From the NCBI GenBank assembly GCA_038363925.1, contig JAQQWL010000006.1, positions 228,501 through 292,500 of the forward strand: DNA of 64,000 nucleotides. Reading direction: 5' to 3'. The position numbers and the translations under genes are program-made. Origin of the DNA: Apiospora phragmitis. Lineage: Eukaryota > Ascomycota > Sordariomycetes > Amphisphaeriales > Apiosporaceae. The notes beneath the pieces were generated by a model that was given only the letters and a program-made list of their open reading frames with translations, searched no databases and was not told the DNA's origin. Below are positions 32,491 through 45,325 of the stretch, piece after piece. Every line of letters begins with the position of its first letter. Within the stretch, counting starts at the first letter, position 1.

Positions 32491-34217
32491 ACGTATCTCA
32501 CAAGCGAATATCTTACATAAGCGAATATCTTACTTTTATAAATTTCTTTATAGCTTTAACCTTTTTTTATATTCTTTTACGTCTAAAAATATTATAACTT
32601 TAAAAAAAGAGTGATATAATTTTAACGCTTTAAGCGCTTTAAGAAGTTTTAATTTTAAGTATACGAAAGGCTATATTAATCTATTACGTCTTATCGAAAA
32701 CCTTATAGCGTAAACGAAATAATTAACCTGCATAACGCGAAATATTTACGAATTCTCGAAAGCTATTAAATTTTAAAAAAGATACGATTATTCGATATAT
32801 TATTAATTTAAATACGCGATCGTTTCCTCCCCGGTTAAGTAATATAAAAGATATAGCGAATTAATTATTTAATTTACGAAACGCGGGACGCGTCGGCGTT
32901 AATTAAGCCTTTAACTTCGTATAATAATAACTAGACCTCCGGACACGTTTTAACCGAAGAATCGATTATTAAAACGTTTTTTATAAAGATCCCGACGCGT
33001 ATTACGCGTAATTTACCTTTATACGAAATATAATTTATAAATATAAGATTTAAAAAGAGGATATTTATAATTTCGACGAGACCGGCTTTTTTATAAGCTA
33101 AATCTCGTTCGAAATAATCGTAACCACTTCCGATCGACGCGGAAAACCTAAGGTAATATAGTAAAAGAATCGAGAATAAGTTATAATTAAATTACGAATA
33201 AAAAAGGCGAAAATTAAATTTAATATTTTAATTAATATATTAAGTTTTATACGAAAAGTTATTATCGCTTTTTAATCTTAAACGGTTACGAAAATTACTA
33301 TTTAATAACTTTTAAACTTTATTATAAAAAGAACTCGATTATTATACTTTATATACTTTCTTATTCGCTATATAAGCTTTAACTTTTTAATATTAGCTAC
33401 TTTTATATATTAAAAAGGGTGTACGAGAAAGAAATTAGATATCTTATACGGGAATATATTATCCACATTTTAAAAGAAGACTTCCTATTAACGTTTTTAA
33501 AAGCGTTCTAAGCGATTTTTAATATTTCGAATATATAAAAAAGCTTTTAAAAAAGAAGACTCGTCTTATATAATTTAAAATATATTATTTTATAATTAAA
33601 TATAAAGCTATATATTTTAATACTTCCGGGAACGTTTTCGGCCTATTTATTCCTTAAGAATTAAAAACTTTAAATAACTCGATTAAGGCTTAATCTTAAA
33701 CTAAATACGTTCGAAACCGTATCGTACGATATTAAAATAGCTTTTTAATATCTATTTTAATTAGCTTTAACTAGATCGTAAAGGCTATAACGTATATTGT
33801 ATACCGAGTTACTCTTTTAGAAAATAAGAACGCGATATTTTAAAAGGTAAATAAAATACTTAGCCGGCGCCGCCGTATAAAAAAGAAACGGTTATAAGAT
33901 AGAAAATTACTTCGTATATAAATCAAAAAAAAGATATAGTTTTAAAAAAAAGTTAATAAATAGTTATAAAACGAATCGCGTCGAAGGAGTAATTATACGA
34001 GGACGTTTAGGACACGTTTATAACGCTGTAAAATCTGCGGCAAGCCCGGGTATAATACGCGCACTTATTAGAATAATATAAAAGTATTTAAAGATAAGGA
34101 TTCCGATTAATTTTAATATATTAAATACGTTATAATAAAATTAACTTATATTTTATTAAAAAGAGTATAAAAGAATAAAACATTCGCTTATGTGAGATAT
34201 TCGTTTATAAGATATAT
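32491..34217 (+). mobile_element. pogo/Fot1-like DNA transposon, RIP-mutated, copy B
   Basis: Terminal repeats are ACGTATCTCACAAGCGAATA at the left and ATATATCTTATAAACGAATA (reverse complement) at the right, each flanked by TA. Translating plus gives transposase signatures despite stops: F-D-E-T-G-F at 33072-33089 (first catalytic Asp of the DDE triad), D-R-R-G-K-P-K soon after, and the CCHC-knuckle remnant C-G-K-P-G-Y-N at about 34036-34056. At 1.73 kb it has the size of a full-length element, but the protein is destroyed. Confidence 0.78.
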
Positions 34218-34254
34218 TAGTTAATTTAAGTATTAATTTAACTTATTAGTAAAT

Positions 34255-34390
34255 ATTACGATTAATAGGTTAGTCTCTCGCGGGGTAACACTTAAGGCGT
34301 AGCATTAAATAAAAATAATCGTCTAGTTATTTTTAAAGCTTTTACTTTATAGCGCAGTGGTTATGTTTAAACGCACTATAATAATAAAGT
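34255..34390 (+). repeat. tRNA-like SINE-type repeat, copy 1
   Basis: Shares ATTACGAT, GTTAGTC-CGCGGGGTA, ACTTAAGGCGTAG and the A-box-like TAGCGCAGTGG with the copies at 53.2 and 53.6 kb. RIP-mutated. No clear end is visible. Confidence 0.5.
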
Positions 34391-35351
34391 AAATAACTTT
34401 AATAACTCTATTATATAAATCTTTTCGCTAGACCACTTTTATTATTATCTTATAAATTAAGTATTATTACTTATTATATCGACAGGGCGTTTTTTTATTG
34501 CACGTTTAAATACTCTCTCGTATTATTAATATAAATTTAAGTATATTTTATTAAGTTTTTTTTAAAACTCGAATAGCGTTTATTATATTATCGTAATATA
34601 CGCTAATCGTTATAAAAAACGAAATTAGTTTAACTTAATAATCGAGAATAATTAACGGCTATTAAATATATTCCGCCGTTTTTAATCGTTTAAAATTTAT
34701 ATTACATCGTACACTAATTTCGCGAATATAACTTATCAAGCGATTAAATAATTAAACCGACTTTTAATAGCTAAACTAATAACGAAACGAGCTTAAACTA
34801 AGTTTAACACTTCGATAAGTATATTAAAACGCTAATAAAAAACCTTACTTTACTACTCGAACGAAATAGTTAATAAATTAAATATACGTCTTTAAACGTT
34901 TATATTTAATTCGTCGCGTTTAAAAATAATTAATACCTTCAACCTTTAAACGTTATTTAACCTTTAATAAACGATTAAAGAATTTATTTTTATTAAAAAT
35001 AAAGTCTTTATTTATTAAAAAAAACTTTTTAATATTAATTTCAAATATTAATAATTAAATAATAATAAATAAATATATAATAATATATAAAATAACCCTT
35101 ATAAAAAGCTATTTTAATATTTTTTAAACGTTAAGAAATTAAAAAATTACGCGTTTAACTTAAAAGAGCCTTTATTATATAAAAATCTTAAGAGATATAA
35201 AACGAGAAGGTAAAAAGGAAGCGTCTAGCGATTATTAAATACGGAACGAGGGATCTATTAAAACGAAGGGCGACCGGTGGAAAGGGCTATAGTATTTATA
35301 ATAAAACAGGTTATAATACGCAAATATATAAAAAAGATATAAAATTAAATA

Positions 35352-36601
35352 ACGTACTTTATAAGTAAATTAAATATATAAGTGAATTAAATACTTTCGC
35401 TATATTTTATTTAAATAACCTTTATACTTAATTTCTTTTATAATATAATATAGCGGGTATTTAAAAAGAGAAATAAATATTTCTAGCTCTTTAAACGTTT
35501 TAAAATAATTTAAAATTAAGTTTCTAGCGTATAGCTTTAATATATAAAATCCTTTATATAACCCTCCGTAACTAACGGCTCGGTCTCTTTATAAAATGCG
35601 AAATCTTTACGAAATCTCGAAAGTTAACAGATTTAAAAAAAAGGGGCGATTATAAGATATATAATTAATCTAAATTTACGATCGTTTCTTCCTCGGCTTA
35701 ACGATATAAAAGATATAGCGAATCGATTATTCCGTTAACGCGACGCGGGACGCGTTAACATTAATTAAGCTTCGAACTTTATATAATAATAATTATACCT
35801 CCGAACGCGTTTTAATCGAAGAATCGATTATTAAAGAGTCTTTTATAAAGATCCCGACGCGTATCGCGCGTAATTTACCCCTCGTATAGAATATAATTAA
35901 TAAATATAAGATTTAAAAAAAAGAGGATATTTATAATTTTAACGAGACCGGTTTTTTTATAAATTAAATCTCGTTTAATATAATCGTTATAACCTCCGAT
36001 TAATACGAGAAGCTTAAAGTAATTTAATAAAAGAATTAAGAATAAGTTATAATTATTTAAAGCGTTGAATTATATAATTACGCTATTTTTTTATATATTA
36101 TATTTATTAAGAAAATGTATTTCTTTTTTTAATACGAAAATAGCTTCTTATTAAAAAATTAAGTAATCGTAATTATTAAAAACGGCTAAATTACGAACAA
36201 AAAAAGCGAGGACTAGATTCGATACTTTAATAAGTATACGAAATCTCGTATAAAAAATATTTATCGCTTATTAGTCTTTAACTGCTATAAAAGTTATTAT
36301 TTAATAGCTTTTAAGCTTTATTATAAAAAAACTCGATTATTATACTTTATATACTTTTTTATTCGTTATATAAGCTTTAACTTTTTAATATCAGCTATTT
36401 TTATATATTAAAAAGGTCGTATAAAAAAAGAAATCGAAAGTCTTATACGAGCGTATCTTATTTATATCTTAAAGGAAGACTTTTTACTAGCGTTTTTAAA
36501 AATATTCTAAGCGATTTTTACCGTTTTAAATATTTAAATAGGTTTTTAAAAAGCAGGATTTATATCGTATAACCCGGAATATATTATTTTATAATTAAAT
36601 A
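35352..36601 (+). mobile_element. pogo/Fot1-like DNA transposon, RIP-mutated, truncated copy C
   Basis: Begins after TA with ACGTACTTTATAAGTAAATT, aligning with the terminal repeats of copies A and B. It is collinear with copy B (the A-A-C-G-A-G-A-C-C-G-G DNA at about 35,942 marks the D-E-T-G motif), with an extra AT-rich insert near 36,047-36,180. Similarity ends abruptly near 36,601 where the copia-like element begins. Confidence 0.7.
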
Positions 36602-37579
36602 TAAAAACGAACGGATCCTTTAAAGCTAAGCTCGTAAGCTTAGTATTACCGGCCGCTCCTATACATTAATAATACCGACCGATAAAACCGACTTCGGAAA
36701 CCCGAAAAGAGGATGTTCTACACTCTTCTTTAAAACAAACAGTCGAACAACCGCCGCCTAAGCGAGAAACACCTAGTTTCCGTATAGAGCAATCGTTCGC
36801 GATACTACGGGACACTCTAGGCCCGACGTCCAACCTGAGATTTATAAGTACCTAAGCGTCGTAAGATATCGTCCTTTTTCTTTTTCCGACTCCGATACCG
36901 CCGGACTAGACCGTATAATTATCTAGTCTAGCGTACGTTATAGAGTACGATATCCCTCTAAGCCGAGCTATTTATAACGGTAAAATCGATTAAATAAGGT
37001 CGTTATGTTTTTAAAAATATAAAAAAAAGAACTATACCGATAAACTATATAATATTTTTTATAATAAAGTATAAATATTTATTAAAATACACCGACGATT
37101 AAATATATTAAAAAACTAGTACTATATAATCTTTCCGGATATTCTTTCCGGCCGTGCGGAGGTATTTTATTTTAACTATATCGGACTTAAAAAGAAATAA
37201 AACGAAATATACCACCTTATAAACTCGTACTTTAATATAATAATAAACTATGTATAATATTTTACGGATTAAATAATAATTTCTTTTATATAAATAAAAA
37301 GTAAAAACGCTAAAAAGTAACTTATTAAGGTTTTAAAAACTCTGTTAAATAAGCTTTAACTCGCATAACGAGCCCTTAGAAAAGGATTCGAAAAAGAGAT
37401 TACTCTTTATACCTTAATCGTACGAGCTTACCGAGAAGTTTTAGAGCTTACACCGGCTCTTATTAATTAAAAGCTAATATATAAAGCGTTGTTTTTAAAC
37501 CTTCGCGTATTATTAAATATAATAGCGGATTAAATATTATTAAAATAATATTTAACAAAAAAACTATATCGAAACCCGG

Positions 37580-38207
37580 TGTAACGAACGGGTATCGGGG
37601 TCCAAAAGAAACCTCGTTAGACGTACTGGGGTTTATATTAGCTTAGACAAGAGAGTACTTGAACGTGCAGAAGACTCGGTCTTCTCATATAATAGGTAAT
37701 ATCTTAATTAATCGTAGAACTTAACTAAAAAGTGTAATAGGTTCGTTAAGGTAGTATGCTTTACTAATATATTAGATTAATATTTAAATTAATTATTAAA
37801 GTAAAGAGTATTTATATAGAATATATAGGAAATATTCGTGGTTATATATTTAATCTTTCTTTTACCGATCCTTTGGCTTAATAATTTATTATTACTCCTA
37901 TAGTAATCCCCTAAGCCGTTAGTTTATTAAATTAGTAGCTCATTTTAATTAAGTCGGTAATCTAGTGAGCCGGTTACGTAATGTCTTTATTCGCGAAGTT
38001 CTTCCCTAGGTTTTATTATAGGTGTTCGTTTTATTTATTCGCGGCTAAGTATCTCTAGAGGTGCTTTCTATATAGTCCGTAATACCGGTTTCTATTTCCT
38101 ATTTACGGTCTTATTTAGCTAGTCGCGTAGGTAAGCGTTTTTACGGAATATTATAGTACCTTTTCGTAAAATAAGTCCGGGCCGTATAATTAGGTTAGGT
38201 CGTAATA
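37580..38207 (-). repeat. gypsy 1 LTR (3' LTR)
   Basis: 628 bp, starting TGTAACGAACGGGTATCGGG and ending GGTCGTAATA, where the partner LTR ends GGTCGTAACA. Direct repeat of 44697-45325. Confidence 0.92.
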
Positions 38208-38529
38208 CTATCTCCTCTTTCTTATTTATTTTATTTTTAAAGCGCTAAGTTCTTTAAATACCCTTACTTATTTATTTTACCGGGTTTAAATAAATTCCCT
38301 TACTTTCTTTATTTTATTATAATATTTATTTATTATAATATCGGGTCGTATTAAAAAGTTTTCCGCTTAACGCCTTAAATTAAAGAAAACGGAATAACGC
38401 TATAACTTGATAGCGCTTATTAACGAGTTCGGGGTTAAGGTCCCGCCTTATTCTTTATATGCGTTACGAAAATAGACGTGTAAAATAATAGAAGGTTCTA
38501 ATCGATATCGGGAGTATATTCGTTTAGGC

Positions 38530-38787
38530 GTGTCTTATAATAGCTCGGGGACGTCTATTTCTACGATGTCGCGTATTGTGGACGAGTCTCGGGCTCTTCG
38601 TCTTATAGAGCAGGAAGCGAGCGACTCGCTTCGTCAGGCTAGCGCGGCTCTGGAGCAAGCTCATCGGGCAGCTCAAGAAGCCTTTCTCCGTTTGGAGAAA
38701 ATTAGAGTCCAGCGGGAGTCCTTAGTAACTCGAGGTGCAGAGATGGCTCGTCGTAGTCTTCGTTCTCTAGACGAGCTGGAGACGTAG
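38530..38787 (+). CDS. RIP-spared coiled-coil ORF antisense to gypsy 1
   Basis: 85 codons, starting MSYNSSGTSISTMSRIVDES and continuing as a Glu/Gln/Arg-rich amphipathic helix, probably a coiled coil, ending R-S-L-D-E-L-E-T. It lies between the integrase end and the 3' LTR of gypsy 1, on the opposite strand. The DNA here is GC-balanced with many CpA and TpG, unlike both sides, and the frame is clean. From memory, similar antisense ORFs accompany other fungal gypsy elements; the function is unknown. It could also be a captured host fragment. Normal composition continues past the stop to about 38,880. Confidence 0.55.
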   Translation: MSYNSSGTSISTMSRIVDESRALRLIEQEASDSLRQASAALEQAHRAAQEAFLRLEKIRVQRESLVTRGAEMARRSLRSLDELET

Positions 38788-41700
38788 GAGCGCGCGGAGT
38801 CCGAGGCCGTAACCAACGTTTACAGCTTTGGTAGGTTTGGGGTGATCGACTGGTTTAGGACGGATGTAGACTTTTCCTTGCCGTCCGTTTTTTAAAATCC
38901 CGAAGTTCTTTAGCGGCGTTCTTTAAGTATCTCTTAAATTCCTAAGTATTATTTTTTAATAGGTAACCCTTTTATTAAACGAGGTATTTTTAACTTCGTT
39001 CGTTTCGCTTTTTATCGAGTATTTTATCGATTTCGTATTCGTATTAATTTATTTCGATTTTTAGCTATGTTTCGATTTTTACGTTTATTAATACTAATTC
39101 GAGTAATAAGATATAAAAATAGGGTATATCCGTATTATTTTAAATAGCGATAATCGGTAGTTAGTTTTTAAAATAATTTTTACGATTTTAAATAGTTTAA
39201 TCTTTTTAAAGTTTAATTTATTACTAGGTCGTTTAGTTTTAATGTTTCGTTAGAGGATATAAACTTTTCCTCCTTTTTTTAAGATAGGTTCCTTTAATTT
39301 TTTTTATCGGCGTATTTCTTTATTCGATTTTAAAGAAAGATAAGGTTTTTTTGTAACGATATTTAAAGTTTTTTTAATTTTTCGATTTAAATAATCGTTA
39401 TCGGTATTAACTCTTTTTTTAACGGTATTCGAGTGATGTCGGGGTTAAACCCGTAGTTTATTTTAAAAGGTAATATGTGCGTAGTTTCGTTATCCGCGTT
39501 ATTATATACGAATTATATTATAGATAATAATCGTGCTTAGTTATTTTATTTATAATTAATATAATATCGTAAATATTATTTAAGCGTTTAATTTATACGT
39601 TCTATTTATTCGTCGATTTATGTGTAGTAGGTTATAAATAATTTATATTTAATTCTAAGTTGTATTATAAGGGATTTTTAGAATTTAGCGGTAAATAATT
39701 TATTTTAGTTGGGAGATAATTATTTCTAATAATTTATATTAATTAATAATAGTTTTAAAAAAGGTATATATTAAGTTATTTATATTACTTACTTTTTTAT
39801 AAAGTAGGAAGTAAGTATATTTAATAAGTTTATTAATAATAATTAATACGTTATCGTGTTTAACTTTAGTTATAGGTTTTTTAAACGGTGGTAATTTAAT
39901 AATAAAGTTTAGTACGATTGTTTTTTAAGCTTTATTTAGCGGTGGTATAGGTTATAATTCTTTATATAGTTAGTATTGTGCGGTTTTAACTTTGTTATAA
40001 AGGTTATATTTATTAATTACTTTAATTATTTATTTATTAAAATTCTTATAATCGAATTACTTATTAATTCGTTTTTAAGTTTTAAAGATTCTTTGGTGTT
40101 CGTGGGCTAGGTGTGTATAGAGTTCTTTAATGAATTCGTTTTAGTACTGCTCGGGGATATCGATTTTGCCGTGATGGTATTTGAGTTTATTTTTAGTGTG
40201 GAGCTTATTTATTATTTTAGGGGTATATTTTTTAAATTTTTTAATTTATTCTTTGTAAAGTTATACTTTATAGGTAGCTTATATATATTATAATAGTATT
40301 AGGTTCTTATTTTTATCGTAGGTAAAAATCGTGCGTATTTTTAGTGGTACGTTTTATTAATGGTTTAGCCTTCGGCTTAAAGCGTTGGCCTTATCGTTAT
40401 TACTACCCCTACGGTAGATAATAACGAAGTTAAATTTTAATAGGAATTTTAATTATCGTATTTATTGTTTATTTAATTCTTTATTAATAATAAATGTTAT
40501 AAGGTTTTTATAGTTTATATAAACTTTTACGAGGTTTTTAATATTATTTAAGTAATGTTTTTATTTTTTAAAAGTTTTAATAATAATTATTAATTTTTTG
40601 TTATAAATTTGGTAATTAAGTTCTAGTTTATTTAATTTTTTAAAAAAAAAATGCGACGGGGTGCGATTTTCCGTTATTATTTCGTTAATTTAGTTAGCTT
40701 CCGATCGTATAGTTTAATACGTCGGTTTCGATTTTAAAAAGTTTATTAGGATTTATTACGCGAAGTATTAGTTCGTTAAGGATTTTATTTTTAATAGCTT
40801 AAAAGGCCGATTTTTTTTCGTTTATTTATTAAAATAGTATATTTTTCCGTATTAAGTACGTAAAAGGTGTCGCTATTTTATTAAATCCGGGGATAGAAAT
40901 CCGGTAATAGTTAGTTAATTTTAAGAAGGATTTGATCTTTATAGCGCTTATGGGCTTAAGCTATTCTCGTATTATTAATATTTTAGAAGGTTTTATCCGG
41001 ATTTTTCCCGGGGATATTATGTATTTCACGAAAGTAACTGATTTTTTATAAAACTCGCTTTTTTTTAAATTAATTAAGAGTTTAGTGTTTTATAACTTTT
41101 AAAATATTAATTTAACGTGCTTTTTATATTATTTTTCGTTCTCGGAGTAGATTAGGATATTATTTAAGTAAATTATTACGAATTTATTAAGGTATTCCCG
41201 TAAAGTGTAATTAATTATGCTTTAAAAAATAGCGGGTATATTATAAAGTTTAAAAGGTATAACTTAGTATTCGAAATACTTATACTTATTTCGAAACGCC
41301 GTTTTTTATTCTTTTCTTTTTTTTAATACGGATTAGGTTATATATATTAAGTAAATCGAACGCGGTAAAAATAATTATTTTGTATAATTTATTACGTAAA
41401 TTATTAATTAAGGGAAATAGATACCGGTTTTTAATAATAATTTCGTTAAGCTTCTGGTAATTAATATATAATCGCCACTTCTTTTTCCCGTTTTTGTTTT
41501 TCCGGGGAACGAAGAGAATAGGGTATTTTATTAGCGAGGTAAATGGTCGTATAACTCTTTTTTCGAGATTTTCTTTAATATACTTTTTTAAGACCTCTTC
41601 GTGTTTTTAATTAAGCTTATATATTAATATAAATTATAATTCCTTCCTTTTTTTAAGAGGTATTTCGTGATTTTATTATATATAAAGCGGTAAACCCGTT

Positions 41701-44696
41701 TTTAGTTTCTTATTAAAGAGGTTTTTAAACTATTAATACTTTTTTAGTATGGTTGTTATAACGCTCGGTTTAGGTTTTTTAGTAATAATATATACCCGAA
41801 AGATTTTAGGTTTATTTAGGGTTTTTTTTTAGAACGCTACTTAGCGGTTAAACTTTTTTTTAATATATTTTATTAAAGTTAGCCTATTTTTTAATTAATT
41901 TTAAAATTATTTACTTATAATTAAGGTATTTTTAATATTATATCGTATTTTAATACTTCCGTAATATTATATGTAATTCGTTTATAACGTTTTCCGATAT
42001 GAATCGAAAAGCTCGCGACTTCCTTTCGTATTTCTTTATTTTCGTAAGTTATAAGTCTTTTATTGACGGTTTTAAGTCGGTATGGGGCGTTTTTTTTATT
42101 AGTTTAATTCTAAGCTGTTAACGATTCTTAGTGAGATGTAATTTCTTTGCGCTCCGCTGTCGAATAGCGTTTTAATAGTAACTCTTTTAATATTTATTAA
42201 TAGTACGATGTGTTTATAGATGTCTCGTTTATCCATTGTGGTATATAGGGACTTGTCTTGTCCCGCTTAATATTATCCCTTTATATTCGGCGGCGATTAT
42301 TTCCCGATTACTATTAAAACTTGACTCGTTTTTTAACTAATCTTTGGTGGCGCCGAATCTACTTGTACGGCGTAGCTCGCTCGTAAGTAGGGGGTGGTGT
42401 GGTAGATCCGAACTTGTTAGTTGGTTTACGTATTTAGGATTCGGGTTCCTCGATAAACTTTAATTCCGTTTAGGATTTTACGGGGTTGTTAGCCCGTTTT
42501 TATTAAATTAGGATAACTTCGCCGTCGTTATTAACGCGGCTGTTAGTGATGTCGGTTATTTAGAGTAGCCGTTTATTCGTGTTTTAGAATACTCGATTCC
42601 GGAGTTCTTCGTCTTTTTGGGGGCGTGGATTGTATATTTCGTGGATATTAACCGTGGTAGTGGGTCGTTATTTTCGCGACGTTTATAGTTATTAGAGGGC
42701 TCGGGACTTTTTTTATGTATGGTCGAGGTATCGGTCCTCGTTATATATTGTTTAATATTACCTTTTTAGGTAGTATTTTTTTAGTTACCGGGGGTTTTTT
42801 TATATTAATAGGTACGCTCGTCGTAGGTTAGGGATAGTAGTTTTAATTTTCCCGATTATGTAGTTTAAATGCGGACGCGTAATAGGTTTTTTACCGATCT
42901 TTCGGGGGAACTAGTCGTTTTTTAGTTTCTCCGCGAGGTATTCGATATAGGCGTTATATATATAAAATATTTATAATAACGTGAAGTGGGCCTCGTAAAT
43001 AAGGGATACTTGAGGGTTATTTTTTATAAAGTAGTTTTCGTGTACTCTTTATTCGAAACTATAGGTGATGAGGGTTTATTGTAGTTTCCGGGATTCGGGG
43101 ATGGAATGCCGGGAATGGCGAGCTATCCGTTTTTTTTTAAACTTCGTGGTTTCGCGATTTCGGGTATTAACTTATTTATGGGTATACCGATTAGTTGTTC
43201 GTATCTTTTTAAGTCGGTAGTTTCGTTTTTTAATTCGTAAGGTACGAGGGTAATGTTTTTTATAGGTTCTCGTTTAATTATAACGAGGGTTCGTGTTCGG
43301 CGGCCTCCTTTTTTTAAAGCTTTAAAAAACTATCCGGTTTTTTCTTTATTTATTAAGTAGGTAGAGCACCTATTGTTATAGTAAGCTGTTTAGGATAGGT
43401 TACCGGGTAACACTTTTAATATATCGCGGGCGTTATTTCTTTTAATAGCTACTGGGGTATTCTTTACGCTGGTTACGTTAATGTGGCGTTCGTCGGGGAC
43501 TCGTTTAAACGTTTTTTGGGACTTTTGTAGTCCCGGGCGAAATGCCCGTCTTTTCCGTAGTTATAATAGGTAGTATTCTTTTTACGTTTACTTTTATTGT
43601 TTTGTTAAATAGCGTTAAGGTTTATAGGTCCGCTGTATTATTTATAGGCGGTAGATTTGAACTTATTAGTTAATTATCGGGGCTATTTTAGTTGTTCGAC
43701 GTTAATTTTATTAGTTTAAGTTTAGGGGCTTTATTGGCGTGGTCCTTTTTATTTTTTTTTACGTCGTTCGTAAAGTCGGGTGTCGATTTTAATAGCTAAT
43801 TTTATATAATTAAGGAAGTTAGTAGGGGTATTAAGTCGGCTTAACTTATTTTTAACCTTTTTTTTAAAGCCTCGGTAATATATTATAATTTTAATATTTT
43901 CCGTATTATCGAGGCGTATTATAATACGTTAGAACTTAGTTAAATAACTAATTGCGGACCTCTTTTATCGTAAGGTCTCGAGTTCCCGTTCCGCTTATCG
44001 TTTTTCGTTAGGATTTTAGAAAAGTGATTTAAAAGCTTCCTCGAATCTTTCGTAGTTATTAAAGATTCTTTAAGTCTCGCCCCGGTATAGCTCGATTTAT
44101 TAATCGTGTTTTATAAGTTCGTCGAGGTAAAGTTTAAATTAAACGAATGCTTTACTTTTTAAAAAAGAAGCGGCGTGTATTACTTATTAAGTTAGGTCGG
44201 TAAACGTTCTTTTATAGAAGTATTAATAAGTTTTAACTTAAATTAAAAATTTTCGAAGATTTTTGTTAATTTTATTAAACGTATTAGGGATATTAATTTT
44301 TAGTCCTCTTTTAAATGTAATAAGGGTTTAAATAATATTAGCGGCGGCTTAAAGTAATTAGACTTGCTCGCGAAGCTCGCGGATATCGTTATCGGGGGTC
44401 TGTTCCGGGGTGCTTTTAATTAAGAGTTAGTTACGTTTTTATTTAAGCTTAGCGTAGTATTTTTAATAATTAACGTTTTTTTGTTATAAGGCTTTAAATT
44501 TTTAACGAAGTTTTTTTTACTCGTCGTCGCTATCGTCGTTATTGACGTTTATAAAAAGGGGTAACTACGTAGCGCTAGGTTTAGCGACTAGTCTTTTCCC
44601 GTAACGGGCGTTATTATTAGTAGGAGTAGATATGTTTTTTAAAAGATATTATTTAAAGGTTTAGGTAGTAATTTGTAAAAATAAGAGCGATTAAAA

Positions 44697-45325
44697 TATA
44701 ACGAACGGGTATCGGGGTTTAAAAAAAACCTCGTTAAATATATTAAGGTTTATATTAATTTAAACGAGAAAGTATTTAAACGTATAAAAGATTTAGTTTT
44801 TTAATATAATAAATAATATTTTAATTAATTATAAAACTTAATTAAAAAATATAATAAGTTCGTTAAAATAGTATACTTTATTAATATATTAAATTAATAT
44901 TTAGATTAATTATTAAAGTAAAGAGTATTTATATAAAATATATAAGAAATGTTCGTAGTTATATATTTAATTTTTCTTTTTACCGATCTTTTAGCTTAAT
45001 AGCTTACTATTACTCCTATAGTGATCCCTTAAGCCGTTAATTTATTAGATTAATAGCTCATTCTAACTGAGTCGGTAATCCAGTAAGCCGGTCACGTGAT
45101 GTCTTTATTCGCGAAGTTCTTCCCTAGGTTTTATCGTGGGTGTTCGTTTTGTTTATTCGCGGCTGGGTATTTTTAAAGGTGCTTTCTATATGGTCCGTAG
45201 TACCGGTTTCTGTTTCTTATTTACGGTTTTATTTGGCTAGTCGCGTGGGTAAGCGTTTTTGCGGAACATTGTGATGCTTTTCCGTAAAGTGGGTCCGGGC
45301 CGCATAATTAGGCTAGGTCGTAACA
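44697..45325 (-). repeat. gypsy 1 LTR (5' LTR)
   Basis: 629 bp direct repeat of 37580-38207. Its first third is heavily RIP-mutated while the part after about 45,060 retains more G and C. Confidence 0.92.

Larger units (their letters stand above)
37580..45325 (-). mobile_element. Ty3/gypsy LTR retrotransposon 1, RIP-mutated
   Basis: Complete 7.75 kb insertion: LTRs 37580-38207 and 44697-45325, flanked by the 5 bp target duplication CCCGG (37575-37579 and 45326-45330). Orientation is minus: a polypurine tract abuts the left LTR (38208-38222 read in reverse), a Gag zinc knuckle remnant C-Y-Y-N-Y-G-K-D-G-H-F-A-R-D lies at about 43,521-43,572, and the reverse transcriptase motif Y-L-N-N-I-L-I-Y-S-E (from Y-L-D-D) at about 41,140-41,190. 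Stops abound. On the plus strand CpA is depleted but TpG survives, so mutation was largely on one strand. Confidence 0.9.

Noticed and set aside
40111..40293. 60-codon ORF in gypsy 1
   Set aside because: A Phe/Val/Leu-rich frame created by C-to-T mutation of the plus strand; no independent coding evidence.
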